Shown: positions 30,232 through 44,700, counted from the stretch's first letter. The stretch is DNA of 64,000 nt from Omphiscola glabra (GCA_964017045.1 OZ024808.1:10161784-10225783), one strand, 5' to 3'. Program-made: numbers and translations. The notes: generated from the sequence alone by a model not told the origin.

Positions 30232-33200
30232 CTCTGGGGCTGGGTGCCCAATTTCAATATTCCTTACTAAAACTATATAAATATCATTAGGCTTAGGCAA
30301 CACTATAGTTTCTATGTGAATTGATGGATATAGTCCTAGTTTCTATGTGAATTGATGGGTATAGTCCTAGCAATACACTTCACTGTCATTTAAAACTAAG
30401 AATATCCAATCTAGAATTTTCCAGAAAGTTCGGTACCTATAAAAAGCTGTATCTATGGCATTTTTAAACCGATTTTATTCGGATAAATTTTAAAATTGAA
30501 CTCCTTCATTTATCTGAATGATTTTTATGGGGTTCCAAATCTCAGGCAAAACTGATTCGGCAAAATTATGGAATGGATCTCCATTGGGACCTCTCTTTTA
30601 GCTTAAATGTATTGTAGCTATAGTATAGGAGTGCAATTAGTCATATAATTTCCAAAAAATAATTACTTATAAAGCTTTTGTTTACAAGTTTCGAGGAGGT
30701 TATTAAATTTAGTCTAGAATGTTCCAGAAATTTCTATATAGTTCTATGGGTTATACAAAGGGATATAATATTATAATAACGTTAACGTGATCCAGTATTA
30801 AATTGTAAAAGTAACTAGAGGCCCCCATAGGTTTGTAAATGTAACTAGAATACCCCGTAGATTTGTAAATATAACTAGAAGCCCCCGTAGGTATGTAAAT
30901 GTAACTAGAAGCCCCCGTAGGTTTGTAAATGTAACTAGAAGCCCCCGTAGATTTGTAAATGTAACTAAAAGCCCCCGTAAGTTTGTAAATGTAACTAGAA
31001 TACCCCATAGGTTTGTAAATATAACTAGAAGTCCCCGTAGGTTTGTAAAAGTAACTAGAAGCCCCTTAGGTTTGTAAATGTAACTAGAAGCCCCCGTAGG
31101 TTTGTAAATGTAACTAGAAGACTCCGTAGGTTTGTAAAAAATGTAACTAGAATCCCCCGTAGGTTTGAAAAAAATTTAACTAGAATCCACCCTAGGTTTG
31201 TAAAAATGTAACTAGAATCCCGCGTAGGTTTGTAAAAAATGTAACTAGAAGCCCCCGTAGGTTTGTAAAAAGACGTAACTAGACGCCCTCGTAGGTTCGT
31301 AACTGTATTAAGAAGACCCCGCAGTTCGTAATGTAATAAAAAGCCCCCGTAGGTTCTTAAATGTAACTAGAAGCCCCGTAAGTTCGTAAAAATATCTAGA
31401 AGCCCCGTAGGTTCGTAAGTATAATAAGAAGGCCCCATGTGGTCGTAAATGTAACTAGAAGCCCCTGTAGCGTTGTAAAAAATGTAACTAGACGTACCGA
31501 AGGTTTGTAAAAAATGTAACTAGAAGCCCACGCAGGTTTTTAAAAAATGATACTAAAAGCCCCAGTAGGTTTGTAAAAAATGTAACTAGAAGCCCCCGTA
31601 GGTTTGTAAAAATGTAACTAGAAGCCCCCGTAGATTTGTAAAAATGTAATTAGAATCCCCCGTAGGTTTGTAAAAATGTAACTAGAATCACTCCTTAAGG
31701 TTTGTAAAAAATGTAACTATAAGCCCCAGTAAGTTTGTAAAAAACGTATCTAGACGCCCTCGTAGGTTCGTAACTGTATTAAGAGACCCCGTAGGTTCGT
31801 AATGTAACAAAAAGCCCCCGTAGGTTCTTAAATGTAACTAGAAGTCCCTTAGATTCGTAAAAGTAACAAGATGCCCACATAAGGTCGTAAATGTAACAAG
31901 AAGCCCCAATCGGTAACTAAAAGCCCATGAAGATTTGTAAAAAATGTAACTAGACGTCCCCTAAATTTTGTAAAAAATGTAACTAGAAGCTGCCGTAGGT
32001 TTGTAAAAAATGTTACTAGAAGCCCCCGTATGTTTGTGAAAAATGTAACTACAAGCCCCCGTAGGTTTGTAAAAAATGTATCTAGAAGCCCCCGTAGGTT
32101 TGTAAAAATTGTAACTATATGCCTCCCATAGGTTTGTTAATGTAACTAGAAGCCCATGTAGGTTTGTAAATGTAACTAGTAGCACCTTAGGTTCGTAAAT
32201 GTAACAAGAAGCCCCCATAAGTTCGTAAATGTAACTAGAAGCCCCCGTAGGTTCGTAAATGTAACAATAAGCCCCAGTAGATTCGTAATTATAACAAGAC
32301 GCCCCAGTCGGTTCGTAAATGTAACAAGAAGCCCCCGTAGGTTCGTAAATGTAACAAGAAGAACCCGTAGGTTCGTTAATGTAACAAGAAGCCCCAATCG
32401 GTTCGTAAATGTAACTAGAAGATCCGTAGGTTCGTAAATGTAACAAGAAGCCCCCGTAGGTTCGTAAATGTAACAAGAAGAACCCGTAGGTTCGTTAATG
32501 TAACAAGAAGCCCCAATCGGTTCGTAAATGTAACTAGAAGATCCGTAGGTTCGTAAATGTAACAAGAAGCCCCCGTAGGTTCGTTAATGTAACAAGAAGA
32601 ACCAGTAGGTTCGTTAATGTAACAAGAAGCCCCAATCGGTTCTTAAATGTAACTAGAAGCCCCGTAAGTTCGTAAATGTAGCTAGAGGTCCCCGTAGGTT
32701 CGTAAATGTAACTAGAAGCCCCCATGAGTTCGTAAATGTAACTAGAAGCCACTGTACGTTTGTAAAAAATGTAACTAGAAGAATCCGTAGGTTTGTAAAA
32801 AATGTAGATAGAAGCCCCCGTAGGCTTGTAAAAAATGTAACTAGAATCCCCTGTAGCTTTGTAAAAATGTAACTAGAATCCCCCGTAGGTTGTAAAAAAT
32901 GTAACTAGAATCCCCCGTAGGTTTGTAAAAATGTAACTAGAATCCCCGGTAGGTTTGTAAAAATGTAACTAGAAACCCCCGTAGGTTTGTAAAAAATGTA
33001 ACTAGATGCCTAAGTAGGTTTGTAAAAAATGTAACTAGAATCCCCGTAGGTTTGTGAAAAATGTAACTACAAGCCCCCGTAGGTTTGTAAAAAATGTAAC
33101 TAAAACCTACCGTAGGTTTGTAAAAATTGTAACTATATGCCTCCCATTCGTTTGTTAATGTAACTAGAAGCCCATGTAGGTATGTAAATGTAACTAGTAG

Positions 33201-35144
33201 CACCTTAGATTCGTAAATGTAACAAGAAGCCCCCATAAGTTCGTAAATGTAATTAGAAGCCCCCGTAGGTTCGTAATTGTAACAAGAAGCCCCAGTCGGT
33301 TCGTAAATGTAACTAGAAGTCCCTTAAGTTCGTAAATGTAACAAGAAGCCCCCATAAGTTCGTAAATGTAATTAGAAGCCCCCGTAGGTTCGTAATTGTA
33401 ACAAGAAGACCAAAATCGGTTCGTACATGTAACTAGAAGATCCGTAGGTTCGTAAATGTAACAAGAAGCCCCCTTAGGTTCGTAAATGTAACAAGAAGGC
33501 CCCGTAGGTTCGTAAATTTAACTAGAAGCCCCGTAAGTTCGTAAATGTAACTAGAAGCCCCGTAGGTTCGTAAATATAATAAGAAGGCCCCATGAGGTCG
33601 TAAATGTAACTAGAAGCCCGTGTAGCTTTGTAAAAAATGTAACTAGACGTCCCGTAGGTTTGTAAAAAATGTAACTAGAAGCCCACGTAGGTTTGTTAAA
33701 ATGTTACTAGAAGCCCCCGTAGGTTTATAAAAAATGTAACTAGAAGCCCCCGTATGTTTGTAAAAAATGTAACTAGAAGCCCCCGTAGGTTTGTGAAAAA
33801 TGTAACTACAAGCTCCCGTAGGTTTGTAAAAAATGTAACTAGAATCCCCGTAGGTTTGTAAAAAATGTAACTAGAATCCCCAGTAGGTTTGTAAAAATGT
33901 AACTAGAATCCCCAGTAGGTTTGTAAAAAATGTAACTAGAAGCCCCCAAAGGTTTGTAAAAAACTACAAGCCACCGTAGGTTCGTAAAAGTAACAAGATG
34001 CCCCCATAAGTTCGTTAATTTAACTAGAAGCCCCGTAGGTTCGTAATTGTAACTAAAAGCCTCTGTAGGTTCGTTAATGTAACAAGAAGACCAAAATCGG
34101 TTCGTAAATGTAACTAGAAGATCCGTAGGTTCGTAAATGTAACAAGAAGCCCCCTTAGGTTCGTAAATGTAACAAGAAGGCCCCGTAGGTTCGTAAATTT
34201 AACTAGAAGCCCCGTAAGTTCGTAAATGTAACTAGAAGCCCCGTAGGTTCGTAAATATAATACGAAGGCCCCATGAGGTCGTAAATGTAACTAGAAGCCC
34301 CTGTAGCTTTGTAAAAAATGTAACTAGACGTCCCTTAGGTTTGTAAAAAATGTAACTAGAAGCCCACGTAGGTTTGTTAAAATGTTACTAGAAGCCCCCG
34401 TAGGTTTATAAAAAATGAAACTAGAAGCCCCCGTATGTTTGTAAAATATGTAACTAGAAGCCCCCGTAGGTTTTTTTTTAAAAATGTAACTAGAAGACAC
34501 CGTAGGTTTGTAAAAAATGTAACTAGAAACCCCCGTAGGTTTGTAAAAAATGTAACCAGAAGCCCCCATAGGTTTGTAAAAATTGTAACTAAAAACCCCC
34601 GTAGGTTTGTAAAAAATGTAACTAGAAGCCCCAGTAGGTTTGTAAAAAATGTAACTAGAATCCCCGTAGGTTTGTAAAAATGTAACTAGAATCCCCAGTA
34701 GGTTTGTAAAAATGTAACTAGAATCCCCAGTAAGTTTGTAAAAAATGTAACTAGACTTTACGTAAGTTTGTAAAAAATGTAACTAGAAGCCCACGTAGGT
34801 TTGTAAAAAATGTAACTAGAAGCCCCCGTAGTTTTGTAAAAAATGTAACAAGAAGCCCCCGTATGTTTATAAAAAATGTAACTGAAAGCCCCCGTAGGTT
34901 TGTAAAAAATGTAACCAGAAGCTCCCGTAGGTTTGTAAAAAATGTAACTAGAATCCCCCGTAGGTTTGTAAAAATGTAACTAGAATCCCCAGTAAGTTTG
35001 TAAAAAATGTAACTAGAAACCCCCGTAGGTTTGTAAAAAATGTAACTAGAATCCTCGTAGGTTTGTGAAAAATGTAACTACAAGCCCACGTAGGTTTGTA
35101 AAAAATGTAACTAGAAGCCACCGTAGGTTTGTAAAAATTGTAAC

Positions 35145-38100
35145 TATATGCCTCCCATTCGTTTGTTAATGTAACTAGAAGCCCATGTAGGTATGTAAAT
35201 GTAACTAGTAGCACCTTAGATTCGTAAATGTAAAAAGAAGACCCCATAAGTTCGTAAATGTAACTAGAAGCCCCCGTAGGTTCGTAATTGTAACAAGAAG
35301 CCCCAGTCGGTTCGTAAATGTAACTAGAAGTCCCTTAAGTTCGTAAATGTAACAAGAAGCCCCTATAAGTTCGTAAATGTAATTAGAAGCCCCCGTAGGT
35401 TCGTAAATGTAACTAAAAGCCTCTGTAGGTTCGTAAATGTAACTAGAAGATCCATAGGTTCGTAAATGTAACAAGAAGACCCCTTAGGTTCGTAAATGTA
35501 ACAAGAAGGCCCCGTAGGTTCGTAAATTTAACTAGAAGCCCCGTAAGTTCATAAATGTAACTAGAAGCCCCGTAGGTTCGTAAATATAATAAAAAGGCCC
35601 CATGAGGTCGTAAATGTAATTAGAAGCCCCTGTAGCTTTGTAAAAAATGTAACTAGAAGTCACGTAGGTTTGTAAAAAATGTAACTAGAAGCCCACGTAG
35701 GTTTGTAAAAAATGTTACTAGAAGCCCCCGTAGGTTTGTAAAAAATGTAAGCCCCCGTATGTTTATAAAAAATGTAACTAGAAGCCCCCGTAGGTTTGTA
35801 AAAAATGTAACTAGAAGACCCCGTAGGTTTGTAAAAAATGTAACTAGACGCCCCCGTAGGTTTGTAAAAAATGTAACTAGAATCCCCGTAGGTTTGTAAA
35901 AAATGTAACTAGAAGCCCCCGTAGGTTTGTAAAAATGTAACTAGACGACCCCGTAGGTTTGTAAAAAATGTAACTAGAATACCCGTAGGTTTGTAAAAAA
36001 TGTAACCAGAAGCTCCCGTAGGTTTGTAAAAAATGTAACTAGAATCCCCCGTAGGTTTGTAAAAATGTAACTAGAATCCCCTGTAGGTTTGTAAAAAATG
36101 TAACTAGAAACCCCCGTAGGTTTGTAAAAAATGTAACTAGAATCCCCGTAGGTTTGTAAAAATGTAACTAGAATCCCCCGTAGGTTTGTAAAAATGTAAC
36201 TAGAATCCCCAGTAAGTTTGTAAAAATGTAACTAGACTTTAAGTAAGTTTGTAAAAAATGTAACTAGAAGCCCACGTAGGTTTGTAAAAAATGTTACTAG
36301 AAGCCCCCGTAGTTTTGTAAAAAATGTAACAAGAAGCCCCCGTATGTTTATAAAAAATGTAACTGAAAGCCCCCGTAGGTTTGTAAAAATGTAACTAGAA
36401 TCCCCAGTAGGTTTGTAAAAAATGTAACTAGAATCCCCCGTAGGTTTGTAAAAATGTAACTAGAATCTTCTGTAGGTTTGTAAAAAATGTAACTAGAAAC
36501 CCCCATAGGTTTGTAAAAAATGTAACTAGAATCCCCGTAGGTTTGTAAAAATGTAACTAGAATCCCCCGTAGGTTTGTAAAAATGTAACTAGAATCCCCA
36601 GTAAGTTTGTAAAAATGTAACTAGACTTTAAGTAAGTTTGTAAAAAATGTAACTAGAAGCCCACGTAGGTTTGTAAAAAATGTTACTAGAAGCCCCCGTA
36701 GTTTTGTAAAAAATGTAACAAGAAGCCCCCGTATGTTTATAAAAAATGTAACTGAAAGCCCCCGTAGGTTTGTAAAAAATGTAACTAGAAGACCCCGTAG
36801 GTTTGTAAAAAATGTAACCAGAAGCTCCCGTAGGTTTGTAAAAAATGTAACTAGAATCCCCTGTAGGTTTGTAAAAATGTAACTAGAATCCCCAGTAAGT
36901 TTGTAAAAAATGTAACTAGAATCCCCGTAGGTTTGTAAAAATTGTAACTATATGCCTCCCATTCGTTTGTTAATGTAACTAGAAGCCCATGTAGGTATGT
37001 AAATGTAACTAGTAGCACCTTAGATTCGTAAATGTAAAAAGAAGACCCCATAAGTTCGTAAATGTAACTAGAAGCCCCCGTAGGTTCGTAATTGTAACAA
37101 GAAGCCCCAGTCGGTTCGTAAATGTAACTAGAAGTCCCTTAAGTTCGTAAATGTAACAAGAAGCCCCTATAAGTTCGTAAATGTAATTAGAAGCCCTCGT
37201 AGGTTCGTAAATGTAACTAAAAGCCTCTGTAGGTTCGTAAATGTAACTAGAAGATCCGTAGGTTCGTAAATGTAACAAGAAGCCCCCTTAGGTTCGTAAA
37301 TGTAACAAGAAGGCCCCGTAGGTTCGTAAATTTAACTAGAAGCCCCGTAAGTTCATAAATGTAACTAGAAGCCCCGTAGGTTCGTAAATATAATAAGAAG
37401 GCCCCATGAGGTCGTAAATGTAATTAGAAGCCCCTGTAGCTTTGTAAAAAATGTAACTAGAAGTCACGTAGGTTTGTAAAAAATGTAACTAGAAGCCCAC
37501 GTAGGTTTGTAAAAAATGTTACTAGAAGCCCCCGTAGGTTTGTAAAAAATGTAAGCCCCCGTATGTTTATAAAAAATGTAACTAGAAGCCCCCGTAGGTT
37601 TGTAAAAATTGTAACTAGAAGACCCCGTAGGTTTGTAAAAAATGTAACTAGACGCCCCCGTAGGTTTGTAAAAAATGTAACTAGAATCCCCGTAGGTTTG
37701 TAAAAAATGTAACTAGAAGCGCCCGTAGGTTTGTAAAAATGTAACTAGACGACCCCGTAGGTTTGTAAAAAATGTAACTAGAATCCCCGTAGGTTTGTAA
37801 AAAATGTAACCAGAAGCTCCCGTAGGTTTGTAAAAAATGTAACTAGAATCCCCCGTAGGTTTGTAAAAATGTAACTAGAATCCCCAGTAGGTTTTTAAAA
37901 AATGTAACTAGAAACCCCCGTAGGTTTGTAAAAAATGTAACCAGAAGCCCCAGTAGGTTTGTAAAAAATGTAACTAGAATCCCCATAGGTTTGTGAAAAA
38001 TGTAACTACAAGCCCCTGTAGGTTTGTAAAAAATGTAACTAGAAGCCACCGTAGGTTTGTAAAAATTGTAACTATATGCCTCCCATTCGTTTGTTAATGT

Positions 38101-38752
38101 AACTAGAAGCCCATGTAGGTATGTAAATATAACTAGTAGCACCTTAGATTCGTAAATGTAACAAGAAGCCCCCATAAGTTCGTAAATGTAACTAGGAGCC
38201 CCCGTAGGTTCGTAAATGTAACAATAAGCCCCCGTAGGTTCGTAATTGTAACAAGAAGCCCCAGTCGGTTCGTAAATGTAACTAGCAGTCCCTTAGTTTC
38301 GTAAATGTAACAAGAAGCCCCCATAAGTTCGTAAATGTAACTAGAAGCCCCCGTAGCTTTGTAAAAATGTAACTAGACGTCCCGTAGGTTTGTAAAAAAT
38401 GTAACTAGACGCCCCCGTAGGTTTGTAAAAATGTAACTAGAATCCCCAGTAGGTTTGTAAAAAATGTAACTAGACGCCCCCGTAGGTTTGTAAAAATGTA
38501 ACTAGAATCCCCAGTAGGTTTGTAAATGTAACTAGCAGTCCCTTAGTTTCGTAAATGTAACAAGAAGCCCCCATAAGTTCGTAAATGTAACTAGAAGCCC
38601 CCGTAGCTTTGTAAAAAATGTAACTAGACGTCCCGTAGGTTTGTAAAAAATGTAACTAGACGCCCCCGTAGGTTTGTAAAAATGTAACTAGAATCCCCAG
38701 TAGGTTTGTAAAAAATGTAACTAGAAGCCCCCGTAGGTTTGTAAAAATGTAT
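35145..38752. repeat. Higher-order repeat, ~1.80-kb period
   Basis: The marker TATATGCCTCCCATTCG occurs at 35145 and 36949, an offset of 1804 bp. Neighbouring variant units (for example the minus-strand frames ending at 35474 and 37278) repeat at exactly the same offset. The extent of the second copy is approximate. Confidence 0.65.
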
Positions 38753-41700
38753 CTAGAATCCACAGTAGGTTTGTAAAAAATGTAACTAGAAACCCCCGTA
38801 GGTTTGTAAAAAATGTAACTACAAGCCCCCGTAGGTTTGTAAAAAATGTAACTAGAAGCCACCGTAGGTTTGTAAAAATTGTAACTATATGCCTCCCATT
38901 CGTTTGTTAATGTAACTAGAAGCCCATGTAGGTATGTAAATGTAACTAGTAGCACTTTAGATTAGTAAATGTAACAAGAAGCCCCCATAAGTTCGTAAAT
39001 GTAATTAGAAGCCCCCGTAGGTTCGTAATTGTAACAAGAAGCCCCCGTAGGTTCGTTATTGTAACAAGAAGCCCCAGTCGGTTCGTAAATGTAATTAGAA
39101 GCCCCCGTAGGTTCGTAATTGTAACAAGAAGCCCCAGTCGGTTCCTAAATGTAACTAGAAGTCCCTATAAGTTCGTAAATGTAATTAGAAGCCCCCGTAG
39201 GTTCGTAATTGTAACAAGAAGCCCCAGTCGGTTCGTAAATGTAACTAAAAGTCCCTTAAGTTCGTAAATGTAACAAGAAGCCCCCATAAGTTCGTAAATG
39301 TAATTAGAAGCCCCCGTAGGTTCGTAAATGTAACTAAAAGCCTCTGTAGGTTCGTAAATGTAACTAGAAGATCCGTAGGTTCGTAAATGTAACAAGAAGG
39401 CCCTGTAGGTTCGTAAATTTAACTAGAAGCCCCGTAAATTCATAAATGTAACTAGAAGCTCCGTAGGTTCGTAAATATAATAAGAAGGCCCCATGAGGTC
39501 GTAAATGTAACTAGAAGCCCCTGTAGCTTTGTAAAAAATGTAACTAGACGACCCGTAGGTTTGTAAAAAATGTAACTAGAAGCCCATGTAGGTTTGTAAA
39601 AATGTTACTAGACGCCCCCGTAGGTTTGTAAAAAATGTAACTAGAAGCCCCCGTATGTTTGTAAAAAATGTAACTAGAAGCCCCCGTAGGTTTGTAAAAA
39701 AATGTAACTAGAAGACACCGTAGGTTTGTAAAAAATGTAACTAGAAACCCCCGTAGGTTTGTAAAAAATGTAACTAGAATCCCACGTAGGTTTGTAAAAA
39801 TGTAACTAGAATCCCCAGTAGGTTTGTAAAAAATGTAACTAGAAACCCCGTAGGTTTGTAAAAAACGTAACTAGACGCCCTCGTAGGTACGTAAAAAATG
39901 TAACTAGACGTCCCGTAAGTTTGTAAAAAATGTAACTAGACGCCCCCGTAGGTTTGTAAAAAATGTAACTAGAATCCCCGTAGGTTTGTAAAAAATGTAA
40001 CTAGAAGCCCCCGTAGGTTTGTAAAAATGTAACTAGACGACCCCGTAAGTTTGTAAAAAATGTAACTAGAATCCCCGTAGGTTTGTAAAAAATGTAACCA
40101 GAAGCTCCCGTAGGTTTGTAAAAAATGTAACTAGAATCCCCCGTAGGTTTGTAAAAATGTATTTAGAATCCCCAGTAGGTTTGTAAAAAATGTAACTAGA
40201 AACCCCCGTAGGTTTGTAAAAATGTAACTAGAAGCCCCAGTAGGTTTGTAAAAAATGTAACTAGAATCCCCATAGGTTTGTGAAAAATGTAACTACAAGC
40301 CCCTGTAGGTTTGTAAAAAATGTAACTAGAAGCCACCGTAGGTTTGTAAAAATTGTAACTATATGCCTCCCATTCGTTTGTTAATGTAACTAGAAGCCCA
40401 TGTAGGTATGTAAATATAACTAGTAGCACCTTAGATTCGTAAATGTAACAAGAAGCCGCCATAAGTTCGTAAATGTAACTAGAAGCCCCCGTAGGTTCGT
40501 AAATGTAACAATAAGCCCCCGTAGGTTCGTAATTGTAACAAGAAGCCCCAGTCGGTTCGTAAATGTAACTAGCAGTCCCTTAGTTTCGTAAATGTAACAA
40601 GAAGCCCCCATAAGTTCGTAAATGTAACTAGAAGCCCCCGTAGCTTTGTAAAAAATGTAACTAGACGTCCCGTAGGTTTGTAAAAAATGTAACTAAACGC
40701 CCCCGTAGGTTTGTAAAAATGTAACTAGAATCCCCAGTAGGTTTGTAAAAAATGTAACTAGAAGCCCCCGTAGGTTTGTAAAAATGTAACTAGAATCCAC
40801 AGTAGGTTTGTAAAAAATGTAACTAGAAACCCCCGTAGGTTTGTAAAAAATGTAACTAAAAGCCCCCGTAGGTTTGTAAAAAATGTAACTAGAAGCCACC
40901 GTAGGTTTGTAAAAATTGTAACTATATGCCTCCCATTCGTTTGTTAATGTAACTAGAAGCCCATGTAGGTATGTAAATGTAACTAGTAGAATTTTAGATT
41001 AGTAAATGTAACAAGAAGCCCCCATAAGTTCATAAATGTAATTAGAAGCCCCCGTAGGTTCGTAATTGTAACAAGAAGCCCCCGTAGGTTCGTAATTGTA
41101 ACAAGAAGCCCCAGTCGGTTCGTAAATGTAATTAGAAGCCCACGTAGGTTCGTAATTGTAACAAGAAGCCCCAGTCGGTTCGTAAATGTAACTAAAAGTC
41201 CCTTAAGTTCGTAAATGTAACAAGAAGCCCCCATAAGTTCGTAAATGTAATTAGAAGCCCCCGTAGGTTCGTAAATGTAACTAAAAGCCTCTGTAGGTTC
41301 GTAAATGTAACTAGAAGATCCGTAGGTTCGTAAATGTAACAAGAAGGCCCTGTGGGTTCGTGAATATAATAAGAAGGCCCCATGAGGTCGTAAATGTAAC
41401 TAGAAGCCCCTGTAGCTTTGTAAAAAATGTAACTAGACGTCCCGTAGGTTTGTAAAAAATGTAACTAGAAGCCCATGTAGGTTTGTAAAAATGTTACTAG
41501 AAGCCCCCGTAGGTTTGTAAAAAATGTAACTAGAAGCCCCCGTATGTTTGTAAAAAATGTAACTAGAAGCCCCCGTAGGTTTGTAAAAAATGTAACTAGA
41601 AGCCCCCGTATGTTTGTAAAAAATGTAACTAGAAGCCCCCGTAGGTTTGTAAAAATGTAGCTAGAATCCCCAGTAGGTTTGTAAAAAATGTAACTAGAAA

Positions 41701-44700
41701 CCCCGTAGGTTTGTAAAAAACGTAACTAGACGCCCTCGTAGGTTTGTAAAAAATGTAACTAGACGTCCCGTAAGTTTGTAAAAAATGTAACTAGACGCCC
41801 CCGTAGGTTTGTAAAAAATGTAACTAGAATCCCCGTAGGTTTGTAAAAAATGTAACTAGAAGCCCCGTAGGTTTGTAAAAATGTAACTAGACGACCCCGT
41901 AGGTTTGTAAAAAATGTAACTAGAATCCCCGTAGGTTTGTAAAAAATGTAACCAGAAGCTCCCGTAGGTTTGTAAAAAATGTAACTAGAATCCCCCGTAG
42001 GTTTGTAAAAATGTATTTAGAATCCCCAGTAGGTTTGTAAAAAATGTAACTAGAAACCCCCGTAGGTTTGTAAAAAATGTAACTAGAAGCCCCAGTAGGT
42101 TTGTAAAAAATGTAACTAGAATCCCCATAGGTTTGTGAAAAATGTAACTACAAGCCCCCGTAGGTTTGTAAAAAATGTAACTAGAAGCCACCGTAGGTTT
42201 GTAAAAATTGTAACTATATGCCTCCCATTCGTTTGTTAATGTAACTAGAAGCCCATGTAGGTATGTAAATATAACTAGTAGCACCTTAGATTCGTAAATG
42301 TAACAAGAAGCCCCCATAAGTTCGTAAATGTAACTAGAAGCCCCCGTAGGTTCGTAAATGTAACAATAAGCCCCCGTAGGTTCGTAATTGTAACAAGAAG
42401 CCCCAGTCGGTTCGTAAATGTAACTAGCAGTCCCTTAGTTTCGTAAATGTAACAAGAAGCCCCCATAAGTTCGTAAATGTAACTAGAAGCCCCCGTAGCT
42501 TTGTAAAAAATGTAACTAGACGTCCCGTAGGTTTGTAAAAAATGTAACTAGACGCCCACGTAGGTTTGTAAAAATGTAACTAGAATCCCCAGTAGGTTTG
42601 TAAAAAATGTAACTAGACGCCCCCGTAGGTTTGTAAAAATGTAACTAGAATCCCCAGTAGGTTTGTAAATGTAACTAGCAGTCCCTTAGTTTCGTAAATG
42701 TAACAAGAAGCCCCCATAAGTTCGTAAATGTAACTAGAAGCCCCCGTAGCTTTGTAAAAAATGTAACTAGACGTCCCGTAGGTTTGTAAAAAATGTAACT
42801 AGACGCCCCCGTAGGTTTGTAAAAATGTAACTAGAATCCACAGTAGGTTTGTAAAAAATGTAACTAGAAACCCCCGTAGGTTTGTAAAAAATGTAACTAC
42901 AAGCCCCCGTAGGTTTGTAAAAAATGTAACTAGAAGCCACCGTAGGTTTGTAAAAATTGTAACTATATGCCTCCCATTCGTTTGTTAATGTAACTAGAAG
43001 CCCATGTAGGTATGTAAATGTAACTAGTAGCACTTTAGATTAGTAAATGTAACAAGAAGCCCCCATAAGTTCGTACATGTAATTAGAAGCCCCCGTAGGT
43101 TCGTAATTGTAACAAGAAGCCCCCGTAGGTTCGTAATTGTAACAAGAAGCCCCCGTAGGTTCGTAATTGTAACAAGAAGCCCCAGTCGGTTCGTATATGT
43201 AATAAGAAGCCCCCGTATGTTCGTAATTGTAACAAGAAGCCCCAGTCGGTTCGTAAATGTAACTAGAAGTCCCTATAAGTTCGTAAATGTAATTAGAAGC
43301 CCCCGTAGGTTCGTAAATGTAACTCGAAGTCCCTATAAGTTCGTAAATGTAATTAGAAGCCCCCGTAGGTTCGTAATTGTAACAAGAAGCCCCAGTCGGT
43401 TCGTAAATGTAACTTAAAGTCCCTTAAGTTCGTAAATGTAACAAGAAGCCCCCATAAGTTCGTAAATGTAATTAGAAGCCCCCGTAGGTTCGTAAATGTA
43501 ACTAAAAGCCTCTGTAGGTTCGTAAATGTAACTAGAAGATCCGTAGGTTCGTAAATGTAACAAGAAGGCCCTGTAGGTTCGTAAATTTAACTAGAAGCCC
43601 CGTAAATTCATAAATGTAACTAGAAGCTCCGTAGGTTCGTAAATATAATAAGAAGGCCCCATGAGGTCGTAAATGTAACTAGAAGCCCCTGTAGCTTTGT
43701 AAAAAATGTAACTAGACGTCCTGTAGGTTTGTAAAAAATGTAACTAGAAGCCCATGTAGGTTTGTAAAAATGTTACTAGAAGCCCCCGTAGGTTTGTAAA
43801 AAATGTAACTAGAAGCCCCGTATGTTTGTAAAAAATGTAACTAGAAGCCCCCGTAGGTTTGTAAAAAAATGTAACTAGAAGACACCGTAGGTTTGTAAAA
43901 AATATAACTAGAAACCCCCGTAGGTTTGTAAAAAATGTAACTAGAATCCCACATAGGTTTGTAAAAATGTAACTAGAATCCCCAGTAGGTTTGTAAAAAA
44001 TGTAACTAGAAACCCCGTAGGTTTGTAAAAAACGTAACTAGACGCCCTCGTAGGTACGTAAAAAATGTAACTAGACGTCCCATAAGTTTGTAAAAAATGT
44101 AACTAGAAGACCCCGTAGGTTTGTAAAAATGTAACTAGAATCCCCAGTAGGTTTGTAAAAAATGTAACTAGAAGCCCCGTAGGTTTGTAAAAAACGTAAC
44201 TAGACGCCCTCGTAGGTACGTAAAAAATGTAACTAGAAGCCCCCGTAGGTTTGTAAAAAATGTAACTAAAAACCCCCGTAGGTTTGTAAAAAATGTAACT
44301 AGAAGTCACAGTATGTTTGTAAAAAATGTAACTAGAATACCCGTAGGTTTGTAAAAAATGTAACTAGAATCCCCAGTAGGTTTGTAAAAATGTAACTAGA
44401 ATCCCCAGTAGGTTTGTAAAAAATGTAACTAGAAGCCCCCGTAGGTTTGTAAAAAACGTAACTAGACGCCCTCGTAGGTACGTAACTGTATTAAGAGACC
44501 CCGTAGGTTCGTAATGTAACAAAAAGCCCCCCTAGGTTCTTAAATGTAACTAGAAGTCCCTTAGGTTCGTAAAAGTAACAAGATGCCCCCATAAGTTCGT
44601 AAATGTAACTAGAAGCCCCGTAGGTTCGTAAATGTAAATAAAAGCCCACGTAGGTTCGTAAATGTAACAAGAAGCCCCAATCGGTTGGTAAATGTAACTA

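Larger units (their letters stand above)
28807..30800 (+). mobile_element. Helitron-like element, copy 3, older and missing its 3' end
   Basis: Starts TATATATATAAAAGTGAAAA as copy 2 does. It continues with the same blocks (TGATGGATATTGGCCTA, GAATTTTCCAGAAAG) but with much more divergence. It carries two hAT-like MITEs absent from copies 1 and 2. The GGGATCGG block and the terminal palindrome are not found. Instead the sequence passes into the 30/33-bp satellite at about 30801. Either the copy is truncated there, or the satellite sits inside it and the 3' end lies beyond the window. Confidence 0.7.
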
